Shown here: in pieces, positions 11,590-24,800 of the stretch
How the letters are laid out: each line of letters begins with the position of its first letter
Position numbering within the stretch: position 1 is the first letter of the stretch
From: Dactylis glomerata
Lineage: Eukaryota; Streptophyta; Magnoliopsida; Poales; Poaceae
Direction of reading: 5' to 3'
Length of the DNA: 64,000 nucleotides
Assembly (NCBI GenBank): GCA_007115705.1
Contig: QXEO01000431.1
Location: 248,001-312,000 of the forward strand
Notes under the pieces: generated by a model
Database searches by the model: none
What the model was told of the DNA's origin: nothing
The model's input: the letters and a program-made list of their open reading frames with translations, nothing else
Translations under genes and position numbers: made by a program

Positions 11590-13314
11590 GCCTCCGGTGG
11601 ATCCAAATGGATTTTTGTTTGTGGATGCACAAATCATATGACCGAAGGAAAAGTTGTGTTTGATTACTACAAAGATGATCCAAATTCTACCACAAGCATT
11701 CTCTATTGAAACAATGAACGTGGAAAGGTATTGGGTTCCGGCAAGGTTGTGATTGCCAAGGATATCACCCTTGAGACCGTCCTCCTTGTTGAAACCCTTG
11801 GTTACAATTTAATTTCCATTCATCAACTTGCAATATTTGGTTTTGGTACCACCTTCTCCTTACATTATGTGAAAGTCTTTAGGAGTGATAATCTCGAAGT
11901 GGCCTTTACTGGGCATGTCAAAAACAACCTTTATGTGGTTGATTTCTCGAAAGAGAGCACTCATTCTTCGACATGTCTAATGGCCAAGGCCGATGTGGGT
12001 TGGTTGTGGCACCGTAGACTTGCCCACATTGGTATGAGAAATCTCAAACAACTCCTAAAGGTTGAGCATGTTTTTGGTTTAACCGATATATCTTTTGAGA
12101 GGGATCGTCCTTGTAGTGCTTGCATTGCCGGGAAGCAAAAGGAGAAACTTCATCCCGCTGTGACTACAATATCAACTTCAAGACCCTTGGAACTTCTTCG
12201 TATGGATTTATTTGGTCCAAGCTATTATGATAGTCTTGGTGGGAAGAAGTATGGCCTTGTTATTGCTGATGATTATTCAAGATACACTTGGGATTCATCA
12301 TCTTTGCCAAGCAAGCGGAAAGGGATCTTGGATTTGAGACCGATAATGGGTCCAAATTAAAGAACTACTCCATGAAAGATTTCATTGAAAATGAAGGGAT
12401 AAAGCATCAATTCTTCGCACCTTATACCCCTCAACAAAATGGGGTAGTGGAGAGGAAGAACCAGACTCTCATTGAGATGGCTAGAACCATGTTGAATGAA
12501 TTCATGTCTCCCCATAATTTTTGGGCCGAAGCCATCTCAACCGCTTGTCATGCATCTAACCGGCTCTTCCTCCGCAAGATCTACAACAAGACCCCTTATG
12601 AGCTCCTCACGGGGAACAAGCCTAACATCTCATACTTTCGATTATTCGGTTGTAAGTGTTTCATTAAAAACAAGAAAGAAAGGCTTTCTAAATTTGAGTC
12701 AAGAACTATAAAGGGTATTTTTGTTGGTTATCCATCGGATTCTCACACCTATAGATACTACAACCCAACCAATGGGAAGGTTAAAGTATCATGTGATGTG
12801 GACTTTGATGAGAATAATGGATCCCAAGTGGAGCAAGTTGTTCAAAATGTTGTAGGAAATGTCGATTCTTCACAAGTGATAAGGACTATGGGTATTGGAA
12901 ATATCTTTCCCATGGAATCTTGTCAAGATCAAGCCACTCCAAATGAAGATTCGAGCTCAACTCATGTTGAACCCCTTCCTCAACTCATGATGAACACACC
13001 ACTCAAGAAGAGGCTCCTAACCAAGAACAAGTATCTAGCCCTCAATCAAATGAGCAAGACCAAGTAGAAGATCAAGTACTTACTCATTCAAATGATCAAG
13101 CTCAAGTTGATACAAGTGCTATTGGCGAAGCTCAAACCAAGTTTATCGGCTATGATGGTCAACCTCACCAAGTTCATGCCTCAACAAGACAATCATCCTT
13201 GGTTGTTGATAATGTGCTAGGAGGTCTATCAAGAGGGGTTATAACTAGAAGACAACTTCACAACTTCGTCACTATCCATGCTTTTGTCTCATTCCTTGAA
13301 CCCCTCAAGGTAGT
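11590..13314 (+). pseudogene. pol: Protease-integrase part of A pol, broken
   Basis: The protease motif that usually reads DSGCTNHM appears as VCGCTNHM near 11618, so the catalytic aspartate is lost. The pre-integrase zinc region (WLWHRRLAHIGMRNL, CSACIAGKQ) lies at 11998-12140. The integrase core shows MDLFGPS and QQNGVVERKN. An internal deletion with frameshift lies at about 12290, where DDYSRYTW jumps to a segment close to TDNGSK. The frame is cut by B between codons at 13314 and resumes at 40481. Confidence 0.85.
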
Positions 13315-14242
13315 TGTCGGGGGGATGACCCCCGGTAGGGTCAAGAGACTAGAAAGATATGAGGAAAGTGGTTGACTTTATGATGGTTGGCCAAGGTTGG
13401 GCCTGGCCGGCATATAGCAGTACCGACCAGGCCGGCATATAAGCCGTATCCCGGCCAGTGTTCGGATATGTCGGCATAGCCGGGATACATGATAATGAGT
13501 GCCGGCATATACATAGATATGCCGACCTAACCAAGTTGTTATATTATGCAGGAACAGGGGAGGCCGGATTACCCGACCTTGGGTCGTTGGTCCGGCATAT
13601 AGGTCCGGGATATGGCCAACGGCTATATCCGGGATACAGAAGTCAACTAAGGGGTCACATCCCTACAATCAAGGAGAGAACCTTCCAAGCATGGAGGGAG
13701 ATCATGATGACAGGGTGCACAGTGGTGGTCTACCAACCATCACTGTGCCAAAGTACAGTCCTTACCTCACAGTGGTAAGGTCACAGTCGCAGAGGTACAA
13801 AGTACGGGGATGCTGAGTCCCATCGAGAGCAATCAGGGAGAAAGTCAAGGGTCTCTACCATCGTCAGCATATCCTATTTGGAGTGTAGTTGGTGTCTCTT
13901 GGTCCCATGTGACCATTGTAACCCTGGCCACCCCTATATAAGGTGGCACAGGAAACCCTAGCAAAGGGTTGGTCATTCAGTAGTCTTACACTTAGTAGTT
14001 CATCTTCCTCCTCTAGCAAAGAGCTTGGAAGCACCATTGTTGTACAATCCATCGATCCAGAGATATACAAGCAGTAGAGCAGGAGTAGGGGTGTTATCTC
14101 CTTACGAGAGCCCCGAACCTGGGTAGATCTGAGTCACTTTTTGTCGTGCTTCTTAGTATGCTTCCCTCTCCCGAATCCTCCAGCACCTAGTTCGGCCCCA
14201 TTTAAGCCATCCCATGGCATATGTTGTTTCACTACGATGACA
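13315..14242 (+). repeat. 5' LTR of B
   Basis: Starts TGTCGGGGGGATGACC and ends GATGACA. TATATAA at 13935-13941 is the likely promoter. The first 300 bases contain about six copies of CCGGCATAT or close variants on either strand. Confidence 0.95.
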
Positions 14243-14244
14243 TT

Positions 14245-14262
14245 TGGCGCCCACCATGGGGC
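14245..14262 (+). other. Primer binding site of B overlapping the gag start
   Basis: TGGCGCCCACCATGGGGC lies two bases after the LTR and resembles the complement of the tRNA-Lys 3' end (TGGCGCCCAACGTGGGGC). The ATG at 14256 that opens the gag frame is inside it. Confidence 0.75.
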
Positions 14263-17200
14263 AGATCAATGTGCTGGGCGGAGTATTCATTCGGACAGGA
14301 TCTGTGATAGCGGCGTCGGGAGTGCGCGTGGTCTCTGGCCTTGTCCAGAGGCTAGGCTCGCTCAGCTTCATCGCCAACAATGTCGGCTGTCTTGGTGGCC
14401 GGCCGTTCCCCAGGGACAGCCGGATCATGACTTTCGGTTCCCACAAGGTGTATGTGGGGACTGAGAGTGTTTGCAGGTATCCGGAGCAGGTGCTGGTGGC
14501 AGCGGATCCTCCGTCGCATCTGCTGGCTCACGCTAGGCGTAGCGCTCGCCCAGTAGAGTCGGCAGAGGTGATGATGGCCGGCACTGCCGTGCCGCCGGCA
14601 GATGGCGCCTGCAAAGGAGCAGCTGTTGTGGATGTTACTCTGGAGAAGGAGAAGGCGAAGAGAATAGCGCGTCTGCCACTGGAGAGGGTAGAGAACCTGG
14701 CCGGCACTTCCGGCGTGCCGGCTAGGGGCCAACCCCTCATTCCCATCATCAACCGGCTTCTGGAGCCGGTGCAGTCCAGTGATGATCCGGAGCAAGCAAA
14801 GGAAGTCCTGGAGGGGACACGTCAGGCCCTCGTCGATGAGGCCCTGGCCATACAGCAGGAGCAGGAACGGTTCAACCGGCAACTCCGTGAGTATGAGGCT
14901 GCTCAAGGTTTTACTGCTGTGGTAACCTGGCCTAGCCGGATAGAGGAAGTTAGAACTAGAGGTAGAGATCTAAACAATGAACTGGGTAAGGATAGTAGAG
15001 CTAGAACTCATAGTGCAACTAGTAATGTGCCTAAGGTAATTTATAGCTCACCAGTAAAGAACCTTAGAGCAGCAGCAGAAGTAGCTAAGGAACTATCTAG
15101 TTTATCCGGCGAAGCACTGCGTGAGCAGCAAGCCCGGCTTAACCAACTTTTGTCTGAGGCTAGCAAGCAGCAGGAGGCCTTTAAGAAGACAAATCCAGGT
15201 GCCGGCGCATCTCAGTATATTGCATCGGGGGGAGGTGCCAGCGTGAGGTTGAGGGGCCAAGCCTCATCCCCGCATCCAAGCGCCCGGCGTGCCGGAAGTG
15301 TGACCTCTGGCCGTCGGGACAAGCAGATCCAGGTGTATGATCCGACAATCGCCGAAAAGCAGGCGATAGTGCAAGAGAATGCCGGCAAAGGTGACCGGAA
15401 TGTTGGCAACAAGAGTGCCGGCCAGAATCCTTCGGCCGGGCAAGGAGCACGCACGCTCGCTCGTGGTGGCCGGAATAACAACATGTCCCGGCGTCAGCAA
15501 CAGGGCGCCGGATATGTGGTACAACATCAAGGAGGAGGTCAGCCGAGACATCGGGAAGATGATGGGAATTCCGCCCTTGCGAGGATGAGATATCAGCAAC
15601 CTCAGCAGCAGCAGTACCAGCAAGATCAGCAATATGAGCAATACCAGCAGGACCAGCTGGCGCAGCAGCAAAACATGATTCCGGGCCCGGTTGCCTCCCG
15701 GCTAGGACCTCGGTCCTTGGCCCCGGATGATGCGCGCTTCAAGCTGGACAAAATTTATCAGACAGAGTTGGTGGAGAGACAAGGAGCTCCGGGTCCTATG
15801 TGTTTTGGACCCCGGATTATGGGTGAGCTGGCACCTTACTGCTTTCAGCTTGCGCGTGGCGCGAGGACATATAACGGCAGCACAAATCTGGAAGATTGGT
15901 TGGAGGACTACTCCAGTGCAGTGAACATTGCCGGAGGAAACCTCCGGTGGGCGGTGCGTTATGTACCGTAGATGCTCGAAGGTCCAGCCAGGATATGGCT
16001 GAACAACCTGCCGGCCGGAAGTATCAACGGTTGGATGGATTTTGAAGAGCAGTTTGTGTCCAACTTCACCAGTACTTACAAGAGACCCAACCGCCCGTAG
16101 CAGCTAGCTAACTACCGGCAAGGAGACTACAAGACAAACCGTGACTACCTCACTAGGTGGTGCACGTTGCGCAATTCCTGCGAAGGAGTTGTGGAGCAGC
16201 AGGCCATCATGTAGTTCGCTCAGGGGTGCCGGCATGGCACCATGTTGTGGCAGAAGCTTCAGAGGGATATGCCGGCCACATTGGCCGAAACAATCAAGAT
16301 CGCAGGTAGTTATGCATTGGGAGACCCATTGCAGCCCACACTTGCCTCGCAAGGTCAGGGGCAGAGCCAGAGGAACAACAACAACGCCGGTGGATCCGGG
16401 CAGTTCTATCACCCTGATAACCGGAACAAGAGAAGAGATGACAGGCCGGATTACCGGTACGGTTCGTCCCAAGTGGCAGCCGTAGAAGAAGAACAAGGGG
16501 GCGCTGGCAGTAGCCAGTGTCCGAGATATGAGGGCTATCAGCAGCCTCAGCAGCAGCAACAACCGCAGCAGCAAACGCAGCCCTTCCAGAAAAAGAATGT
16601 CTGGGTTAACAAGAATGCCGGCACCGACGCTGGTCTGAAGAAGTAGTGGCCAAAATATACAGTGGGTTTAGCCATGGACAAGCCATGCGTGTTCCACACA
16701 TTTTAGCCGGGTAAGCCGGCGAATCATTTGACCAGAAACTGTTCATGGCTAGACGACATATTGGCAGGTCGTGCAGGTCCCTTTGGGCCGGCTAGGCTAC
16801 CTATCCCGGCAGCTCCATCGTCGCTGACAGGTGCAAATACAGTTGCAGTCCCGCCCAGGTCGGCGAATCTCAGAAATTAGAATAACGCCGGAAATGCCGG
16901 CGTGAATCAGGTCGATCAGAGTTATAACCCGGAGTTTTATACCGGCGGTCCTGCAGCGGGCCGGAATGAGTACAAGGAGCACAATCAGAGCTACATGGTC
17001 TTTGAGACCGAAAGAACAGACAAACAGAGTTTGTACTGGCAAAGTTTGGAGGTAAATGCCGTTATGTCGGCAGTCCCGAAGTTGATGTACTGGTCTGACT
17101 AGGCCATTGGCTGGGACAAGGCAGATCATCCCAAGATCATGCCAAACCCCGGAGGATATGCTCTAGTGATGGATCTGATGTTTGTCGGGCCGGCAAACAA

Positions 17201-17813
17201 TGTGAGGTTCAGCAAGGTCCTCGTTGACAATGGGAGCAGCATCAACATCATGTACCGGGATACGATGCAGAAGCTGGGCATCAAGGAGAATATGCTGGAG
17301 CCAAGCAAGACAACATTCCACGGCATTGTGTCGGGACTTTCATGTGCGCCGATGGGCAAAATCCAGATTGATGTCATGTTTGGCAACCGAGATAACTGCA
17401 GAGTGGAGAACCTCATGTTTGAGGTGGTGGATCTGGACAGTCCTTACCATGCGTTGCTGGGCAGGCCGGCATTGGCAAAGTTCATGGCCTCTACGCATGT
17501 GGCATATCTGAAGATGAAGATGCCGGGGCCCAGAGGAGTGATTACCATCATTGGTGATTACAAGCGCTCAATGGCGTGCACCACGGCCGGATCTAATCTG
17601 GCCAAGACTCTGATCATAGCAGAAGAAAAGAAGAGGCTCAAGCGAGCAGTAGAGATTGCTGAAATGGTCGTGGCCGGCAAACCTTTGCCGGGCATGACAA
17701 ACCCAAATAGTACCACTTCCTTTCAAGTGGCCAAGGATGTCAAGAAAGTAGCTCTGGATGAGCTTTTCCCGGAGCGCCATGCCCTCATCGGCGCCGGTTT
17801 GGACCCCAAATAG
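14256..17813 (+). pseudogene. gag: Gag-protease of B, several stops
   Basis: The frame opens at the ATG 14256 (MGQINVLGG) and runs 571 codons to a TAG at 15969. It continues, with more TAG stops near 16098, 16212, 16645, 16704 and 17100, to the protease. Features are a long Q-rich, low-complexity N-terminal half, a gag core (FVSNFTSTYKR near 16060, RDYLTRWCTLRNS near 16142), a zinc-finger-like CVFHTF...HLTRNC near 16685, and an aspartic protease motif VDNGSSINIMYRD near 17223. Most stops arise at former CAG or TGG codons. The final stop at 17811-17813, after LDPK, is shared with C. Confidence 0.85.
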
Positions 17814-19130
17814 GAAAGCGAGCTCATCAGCTTCCTCCGTGAGAATCGGGATATCTTTGCATGGTCCATTTCAGACCTACAAGGTGTGCCGAGGGAGCTG
17901 GCTGAGCACGCATTGCATGTAAGGCCGGATGCTAAACCGATGAAGCAGCCGCTCCGGTGGTTTGCAGATGATAGAAGGAAAGCAATTTGGTAGGAGGTAG
18001 CCAGGCTCCTAGCTGCCGGCTTTATCATGGAAGTACTGCATCCAGATTGGGTGTCTAATCCAGTCCTGGTGGAGAAGAAAAAGGATGAGCCCGCCATAGT
18101 CAAGATATGGCGGATGTGTGTTGATTACACAAACTTGAACAAGGCATGTCCTAAAGATCCATTCCCGCTCCCTCGGATCGATCAAGTGATTGATTCCACA
18201 GCCGGATGTGAACTGTTGTCATTTGTAGATGCCTATTCTAGTTTCCACCAGATCCCTTTGTATCAGTCAGATCAAATAAAAACATCCTTTATTACCCCGT
18301 ACGGGCTTATTGCTATCGCACAATGCCATTCGGCTTAAGAAATGCCGGCGCAACTTACCAGGGGTGTATGCAGAAGTGTTTGCATGACCAAATAGATAAA
18401 AATGTGCAGGTATATGTTGATGCTGTTGTCATAAAAACCAAGGAAAGCAAGACTCTCATAGATGACCTCCGGGAAACCTTTGCAAATCTGAGGAGGTTCC
18501 GGATGAAGTTAAATCCAGCTAAGTGCACCTTTGGTGTGCCGACAGGTAAGTTACTTGGTTTCCTGGTTTCCAGCCGGGGTATAGAGGTGAATCCCGGCAA
18601 GATTTGTGCCATAGAAAGAATGAAGCCGCCGACAAATCTGAAGGAAGTACAGAAGTTCACTGGATGCCTTGCGTCCCTAAGCCGTTTCATAAGCCGGCTT
18701 GGAGAAAAAGCTCTGCCGTTATATCAGCTGATGAAGAAGTCCAACACATTTGTCTGGACAACGCAAGCAGATGCAGCTTTCAAGGAGTTGAAGCAGATGT
18801 TGTCAACAGCGCCGGTGCTGGCATCTCCAATGCCGAAGGAGCCAATGTTGCTCTATATAGCAGCGACCAACAAAGTTGTTAGTGCAGTGGTGGTAGTAGA
18901 GCAAGAGGAAGGAGGCAAATCCGTGCAGAGGCCGGTATATTATTTGAGTGAAGTCATTTCCACCTCGAAGCAAAACTACCCTCATTATCAGAAGATGACG
19001 TATGGTGTCTATATGGCGGCCAAGAAGCTCAAGCATTACTTTCAGGAGCATCCGATCCGGGTAGTGGCCGAGGCCCCTATCTCGGAGATTATAAGCAACA
19101 AAGATGCCAGTGGCCGGATAGCCAAGTGGG
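17814..19130 (+). pseudogene. pol: Reverse transcriptase part of B pol, cut by D2
   Basis: Starts right after the shared TAG with ESELISFLRENRDIF and contains CVDYTNLNKACPKDPFPLPR and the fingers/palm motifs. A stop lies at about 17992 and a one-base deletion near 18305 shifts the frame. The catalytic box reads YVDA (alanine codon 18422-18424) instead of YVDD. The connection domain and a degenerate first RNase H follow (PVYYLSEVIS). It ends at AKWV, where D2 is inserted after GTGGG (19126-19130). Confidence 0.85.
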
Positions 19131-20062
19131 TGATACGTCTCAAACGTATCTATAATTTTTGATGCTCCATGCTTGTTTTTACACCATTTGCTTAGTGTTT
19201 CGTTACACTTCGTGCCATTTTTATGCATTTTCCGGAACTAACCTATTAACAAGATGCCACAGTGCCAGTTCCCTATTTTCTGTTGTTTTTGTGTTTCAGA
19301 AAAGTTACACAGGAAATATTCTCGGAATTGGACGAAACAAAAGCCAAACATCCGGAAATTCACCGAAGCTTCCAGAGAACCGAAGAGGAGACGGAGAAGG
19401 GCCACAGGGCGACCATACCACTAGGGGGCACGGCCTGCCCCTGGCCTGCGCCCACCTGTGGTGAGGGCCCCCTGGTCCACCTCTGGCGCCGCCCCTTTGC
19501 CTATAAAGACCCCTGACGGGAAAAACCTAAACCCCCGATCACTTTTCCAGAAACACATCGCGATCCGCCGCCGTCGTCGACCCGAGATCGGGAGGGTCCA
19601 GAAGCTCTTCCCGGCACCCTGCCGGACAGGGGAATCACCACCGGAGGTCTTCTTCATCGCCATGCTTGCCTCCGGCGCGATGACTGAGTAGTCTACCTTG
19701 GACTATGGGTCCATAGCAGTAGCTAGATGGTTGTCTTCTCCATCATGTGCTTCATGTTTAGATCTCGTGAGCTGCCTTACATGATCGAGATCACCGTTAT
19801 GTAATTCTACATGTTGTGTTTGTTGGGATCCGATGAATATTGGTGTTATGATTGAGTTGATGTGCTGATTATTATCTTATGTTATCTCTATGTTGTTTAT
19901 GATCTTGCATGGTCTCCGTTTTTAGTAGCTATCTTGGCCGAGTAGTTGCTAGTGACTCCAAGAGGGGGTATTTATGCTCGATAGTTGGGTTCATGCCTCT
20001 ATTTAATCTGGGGGAGTGACAGAAACCTCTAAGGTTGTAGATGTGCTGTTGCCACTAGGGGG
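19131..20062 (+). repeat. 5' LTR of D2, left part
   Basis: Starts TGATACGTCTCAAACGTATC, as D1 does. TATAAA at 19502-19507 is a likely promoter. It is interrupted after GGGGG (20058-20062) by E, and that duplication is repeated at 32759-32763. Confidence 0.9.
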
Positions 20063-21459
20063 TGATGACCCACAAGTATAGGGGATCGCAACAGTCTTCG
20101 AGGGAAGTATTACCCAAATTTATTGATTCGACACAAGGGGAGCCAAAGAATATATGTAAGCCTTAACAGATGAGTTGTCAATTCAGCTGCACCTAGAAAC
20201 AGTCTTGCTCGCGATGGTTTATCAGTAGCAACAGTTTTATAGTGGTGACAGTACTGAAACAGTAATAGCAGTAGTAAAATAGCAGTGGTAATAGTAACAG
20301 TAGTAAATAGTAGGAACAAATACTGTAGGCATAGGGATGGATTACGGGCGTTGCATGGATAAGATAATTCATGAAATCAATGAGACATGGGCATTACAGA
20401 TAAATAATGATAAAGCATCCTAGTACAAACAATCATAGGCATGTGTTCCGTATATAGTCGTACGTGCTCACAAGGAGAAACTTGCACGACATCTTTTGTC
20501 CTACCAGCCTGTTGCAGCAGGGCCTCAAGGGAAACTACTGGTAATTAAGGTACTCCTTTTAATAGAGTACCGGAGCAATGCATTAGCACTCGGTGAACAC
20601 ATGTGATCCTCACATCATAGCCATCCCCTCCGGTTATCCCAATTTCTGTCACTTTGGGGCCTCGGGTTCCGGACAACAATATGTGTATACAACTTGTAGG
20701 TAAGACCATAAACAACAAGTATCATCATAGAAATAATAACATGTTCAGATCTGAAATCATGGCACTCGGGCCCAAAGTGACAAGCATTAAGTACAACAAG
20801 TTGCAACAATGTCATAGGCACTAAATAAAGATACTAGGCACTATGCCCTAACAATCTCATATCAAATTACATGAATGATCTCATCCAATCCCTACCATCC
20901 CCTCACCTACAGCGGGGGAATTACTCACACATGGATGGGGGAGTCATGGATGGTCGATGGAGGAGCGTCGGTGGTGATGGTGATGAAGATCTCCTCCGAA
21001 TCCCCGTCCCGGCAGGGTGCCAGAACGGAGTTTCTGGTTCCGAATCACGGTTTCTGATGGCGGCGGCGCAGCGGAAGTCTATCTGGGAAAAACGCCATCT
21101 CCCTGATATTATGTCGTCAGGGGGTATATGTACGCGAGAGGGGAGGTCGAGAGGGGTTCTGGGGCCCCCTCACGCAGGGGTGGCGCGGCCAGGGCTGGGC
21201 CGCACCACCTATGCGTGACAGCCCCTCGAGCCCCTTCTCCCTCCTGTCTTCTGGCTCCGTGGGTCTTCTGGTGAAATAGGATTTTTCATGATTTTTCCCG
21301 AATTTTTACTGAAAGTTGGATTTCTGGACAAAAACGAGACACCAGAGCAATTCTGCTGAAAACAGCGTCAGTCCGTGTTAGTTGTATTCAAAACATACAA
21401 ATTAGAGGAGAAACAATAGCAAAAGTGTTCGGGAAAGTAGATACGTTTTGGACGTATCA
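20063..21459 (-). repeat. 3' LTR of E
   Basis: On the minus strand it starts TGATACGTCCAAAACGTATC and ends GTGGGTCATCA. It includes the GC-rich hairpin near 21176-21212 (here with one mismatch) and a TATA-like ACATATACCCC near 21124. It is equal in length to the other copy. Confidence 0.93.
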
Positions 21460-21473
21460 ACTCCCCCAAGCTT
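21460..21473 (-). other. Polypurine tract of E
   Basis: The minus strand reads AAGCTTGGGGGAGT directly before the 3' LTR, the expected plus-strand primer of reverse transcription. Confidence 0.8.
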
Positions 21474-23437
21474 AACTATTTGCTTGTCCCCAAGCAATTC
21501 AGTTAACAACTGAGAGCGATAAAAGAAACTTTCACGAACACATTTGCTCATATGATGTATATATACTAACTATGTGATCAAGTACTCAGGCAATTCATAA
21601 TAAGAAATATGCAACTAATGTCACCTCATAGTCAAGCAAGCTATGAAAGAGTGCCAATGCACTAATAACAAGTAACATGTGCATGAGAAGCTACAAGATT
21701 GTAATATGCATAAATGATATGAAAGAGTGGTATCTCGCTTGCCTTTATTTGTAGAGCAAAACATAAATGCTGAGGCACCTCTGAAGTCCAAGGGAAGACT
21801 AGAAGTAGAAATATCAAAGATACAAACATCAAAGTTATACCACAATTAACCGTGTTCTGGGACAAGCACATTACACTAAGAATAACATCTATGCTCTCAA
21901 GAAGTGCTTAAAAATTAGAAGATGAAGAGTCAACATAAAAGTAAAGGAATGGCCCTTTGCAGAGGGAAGCAGTGATTTAACATGTGCTAGAGCTTTTCAT
22001 TTGTAAAACAGAGATAAAAGTTTCTTTTGAGAGGTGGTTGTTCTATGTCAACGACTAGCAATGGGGACTTACTATCTTCCATAATAAACAAGTGAGAGCG
22101 GTTCCGAGTTCTTTGAAATTTGGCACATTGGTGCTCTTTTATAAAGCTTTGGCACTCCTCCCCACCTTTTCCTTTCTCAAACCATGGCTAACCGATTCCA
22201 TCGGGTGCCCACCAACTTTCTCATTCCTTTGGAGGAGTGCATTTTTTTCTTTCTTTTAGAATTAAGATTATAATGGTCTGACCAGCTCTCATGCAAAATT
22301 AATGACGAGCAGATGAAGCTGCCTAGTCGAGGGGTACTTAATTTAATATGGAAGATAGCAATTCCGACCACTACGTCCCCATGAGCTAAAAACAGTGGCA
22401 CAAAATAAGAAGTAGTTGAAAGTTTTGAAAGGTAGCACATGAAAATTTACTTGGAATGGCTTACAAATACCATGCATAGGAATTTATAGTGGACTCTTTT
22501 GAAGACTTGGTTTTGGTAGTTGGATGCATGAGTAGAGCTCATACTCAGTACAAATGGAGGCTAGCAAAAGACTGGGAAGCGACAATCAAGAGAGCAATAA
22601 CTGTCATAATCATGCTTGCGACAAAACAAAATTAATATAGGCATAAAAATGATACAAGAACTCTGAGGCAATTTAGATCATCGAGGCTTAATTGACTTTT
22701 TGTTTAGTCATATGCATGCTTGAGCATGTGCCAAGTCGATTCAAATGAAGCTTTCAGAGGTGGATACCACAATATCATACCATACTATGAATAAAACAAT
22801 GCATGCAAGCGTCTACATGACATGCTACAGGCTAATAGTAAATTGAAACTAATCATATGAAAGCAAGAATTACAAAGCATCCATTAGATGACATATACCT
22901 TACATGAACTGACTAAGCATGTCCACATAGATGAGTATATGTACAAAAATGAAAACAAATAGAGTTCATACCAGCCTTTTACCACATCTCGGATTGTCAT
23001 ATATCGTCATTATTGCTCTTCACTTGTGTGGCTTGAATAATATAAAGTGAATACCAAGCTCCAATGGAGTAACGAGAGACTGAACTCTGCAACAAACTTT
23101 ACAAAACCGAAGAAGAACAACAAATATTTTTGTGTTTTTGATTTTTGAAACAAAGGCAGAAGAAAATAGCAAATGAAGCAAAATATTTTTGGATTTTTCA
23201 AATAGCAAACCGAAATAGCAAGTAAAGCAAACCAAAGGTAGAAAAGTAAAGAACCAAATAGAGAGAAACAACGGAAATATTTTTGGTCTTTTTGTGTTTT
23301 GGAAAAATGGAAACAAGAATGAGAACAATAAAGAAAGCGTAACATGAATATACAAAGGACCGACTAAATATGATGTGTAGATGAGTGAATCGTCGGCGTA
23401 CCTCCCCCCAAGCTTAGGCTTTTGGCCTAAGTGGATA
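21474..23437. other. 3' untranslated internal region of E
   Basis: About 2 kb, AT-rich, with no supportable gene. Only short frames occur. It lies between the second ORF and the 3' LTR. Confidence 0.6.
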
Positions 23438-24571
23438 TCAATTCCAACTCGGCCAACTCGGCCATGAAGTGGCGCCTCCATAGTGTGACGAAGAAGCACC
23501 ATCGTCCTGATATGAGTTCGAGGATCCCCCGGAGTGGTACGTGGTGAAGTGATAGGCCGGCTCCTCCTCTTCCTCCTCGACCACCACGCCGTGTTGGATA
23601 TTGAAACCAAGCAGCCTAAGCTGATCGTCCAACTCCACCTTCGTGCGTGACTATGGCCTCATGTGAATGCTGAACAAGTTAGGCTGAGGCAAGGGAATTT
23701 CCTTTTCCTCTCCATCAATAAATAACATCCTGTAAACTAATTTCCCTGCACAAGAGTTAGCAGTAACAAAATGATGGAGTTTCATAGCAGCAAGATCAAG
23801 CCTTTGTGGAGCCAACAATACATCATTAGGAGCAATAGAAAGTCCTAGCTCAGCAACAATGCGCGCGGCAATAATACCTCCATAAATAGGTCCCCTAGCG
23901 GCTTGGCGACGAGCAATAACAGCACCAAGGTTATACTTCCTACCAACATCAAGAGCGGTAGCTAGAAAAGCCAAATGATAGTTGGAGATATTGCTAGTGT
24001 TTTCTCTACCAAGTACACTAGTTGCAAGATAGTAAGTAAAATATCTAATAGTTGGGAGCTGAATATTTCTTATCTTGCCACGATGTGCGGTGCGGTCATC
24101 ATCATTGGTCACCCCTCGGTAAAGCTCCAACAAATCAGCGGGGTGATTTTGTATCTTCTTGGCCGTTCCAAACATGGGAATACCTAAAATAGAACAAAAC
24201 CTCCCCAAAGATATGGTGATAGACTTATCATAAATCTTAAATGCAACGGAAGGATTGTAGTGAGCGTTAATAAATTTAAAACTTTCAACGAAAGTCTTTG
24301 TAAGCAAAGCATATTGGTCTCTTTCATCTGTCATGTAATCAGTCAACCCAACCCTGTTAATAAGGAGCAAGAAATCATCAAGAATTCCTGCATCACTCAA
24401 AAAGTTAAGACAAGGGAAAGTGGATGGATGTGCATCTCCATCGTCCCCTTCAAGGTTTGGTGACATGATATCCTCATTATAAGACATCCTATATTGAGCA
24501 GTGGATCTTGAAGGCCTTGATGACCTTGGTGCATCACTTTCAAATACTTCTCCATATGTGAAGTTTTCCAT
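23438..24571 (-). pseudogene. Second sense ORF of E (putative plant transposon protein type), one stop
   Basis: From the ATG at 24571 (MENFTYGEVFES), 306 codons run to a TAG at 23651-23653 in the context HMRP-stop-SRTKVELDD. The same frame continues 71 more codons to a stop near 23438, ending in acidic and G/S-rich sequence, so the TAG is probably a recent TGG change. The middle (FKFINAHYNPSVAFKIY, GRFCSILGIPMFG, YLATSVLGR) resembles the plant retrotransposon accessory family with a putative transposon-protein domain (PF20167-like). That match is from memory of the family, not a search. Function is unknown. It lies after gag-protease where reverse transcriptase would be expected, and has its own leader with a 5'UTR intron. 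Confidence 0.75.
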
Positions 24572-24580
24572 CTCCCTTCT

Positions 24581-24800
24581 CTGAAATTTTTCAACAAACT
24601 CATAAAAAGTGATTTAAAGACAAGCAATTGTAGGAAACTACTATAGTGGGTTACTAGAGAGCTATCATGCATTAAAATAACCTTTCTAAGCAATAGAACA
24701 AGCATGCATACTCATTTATACTGTCACCTACAATGCTAAAATACTCAAGAAATACTTTACCAAAATAAATTCTACTTGGACAAGTGGAGGAGTCACATAC
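24581..24800 (-). other. Predicted 5'UTR intron of the E second ORF
   Basis: The minus strand has a donor CTCCG/GTATGTGACT at 24800 and an acceptor ATTTCAG/AGAAGGGAG at 24581, nine bases before the ATG. The 220-bp length is ordinary for plants. Confidence 0.6.
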
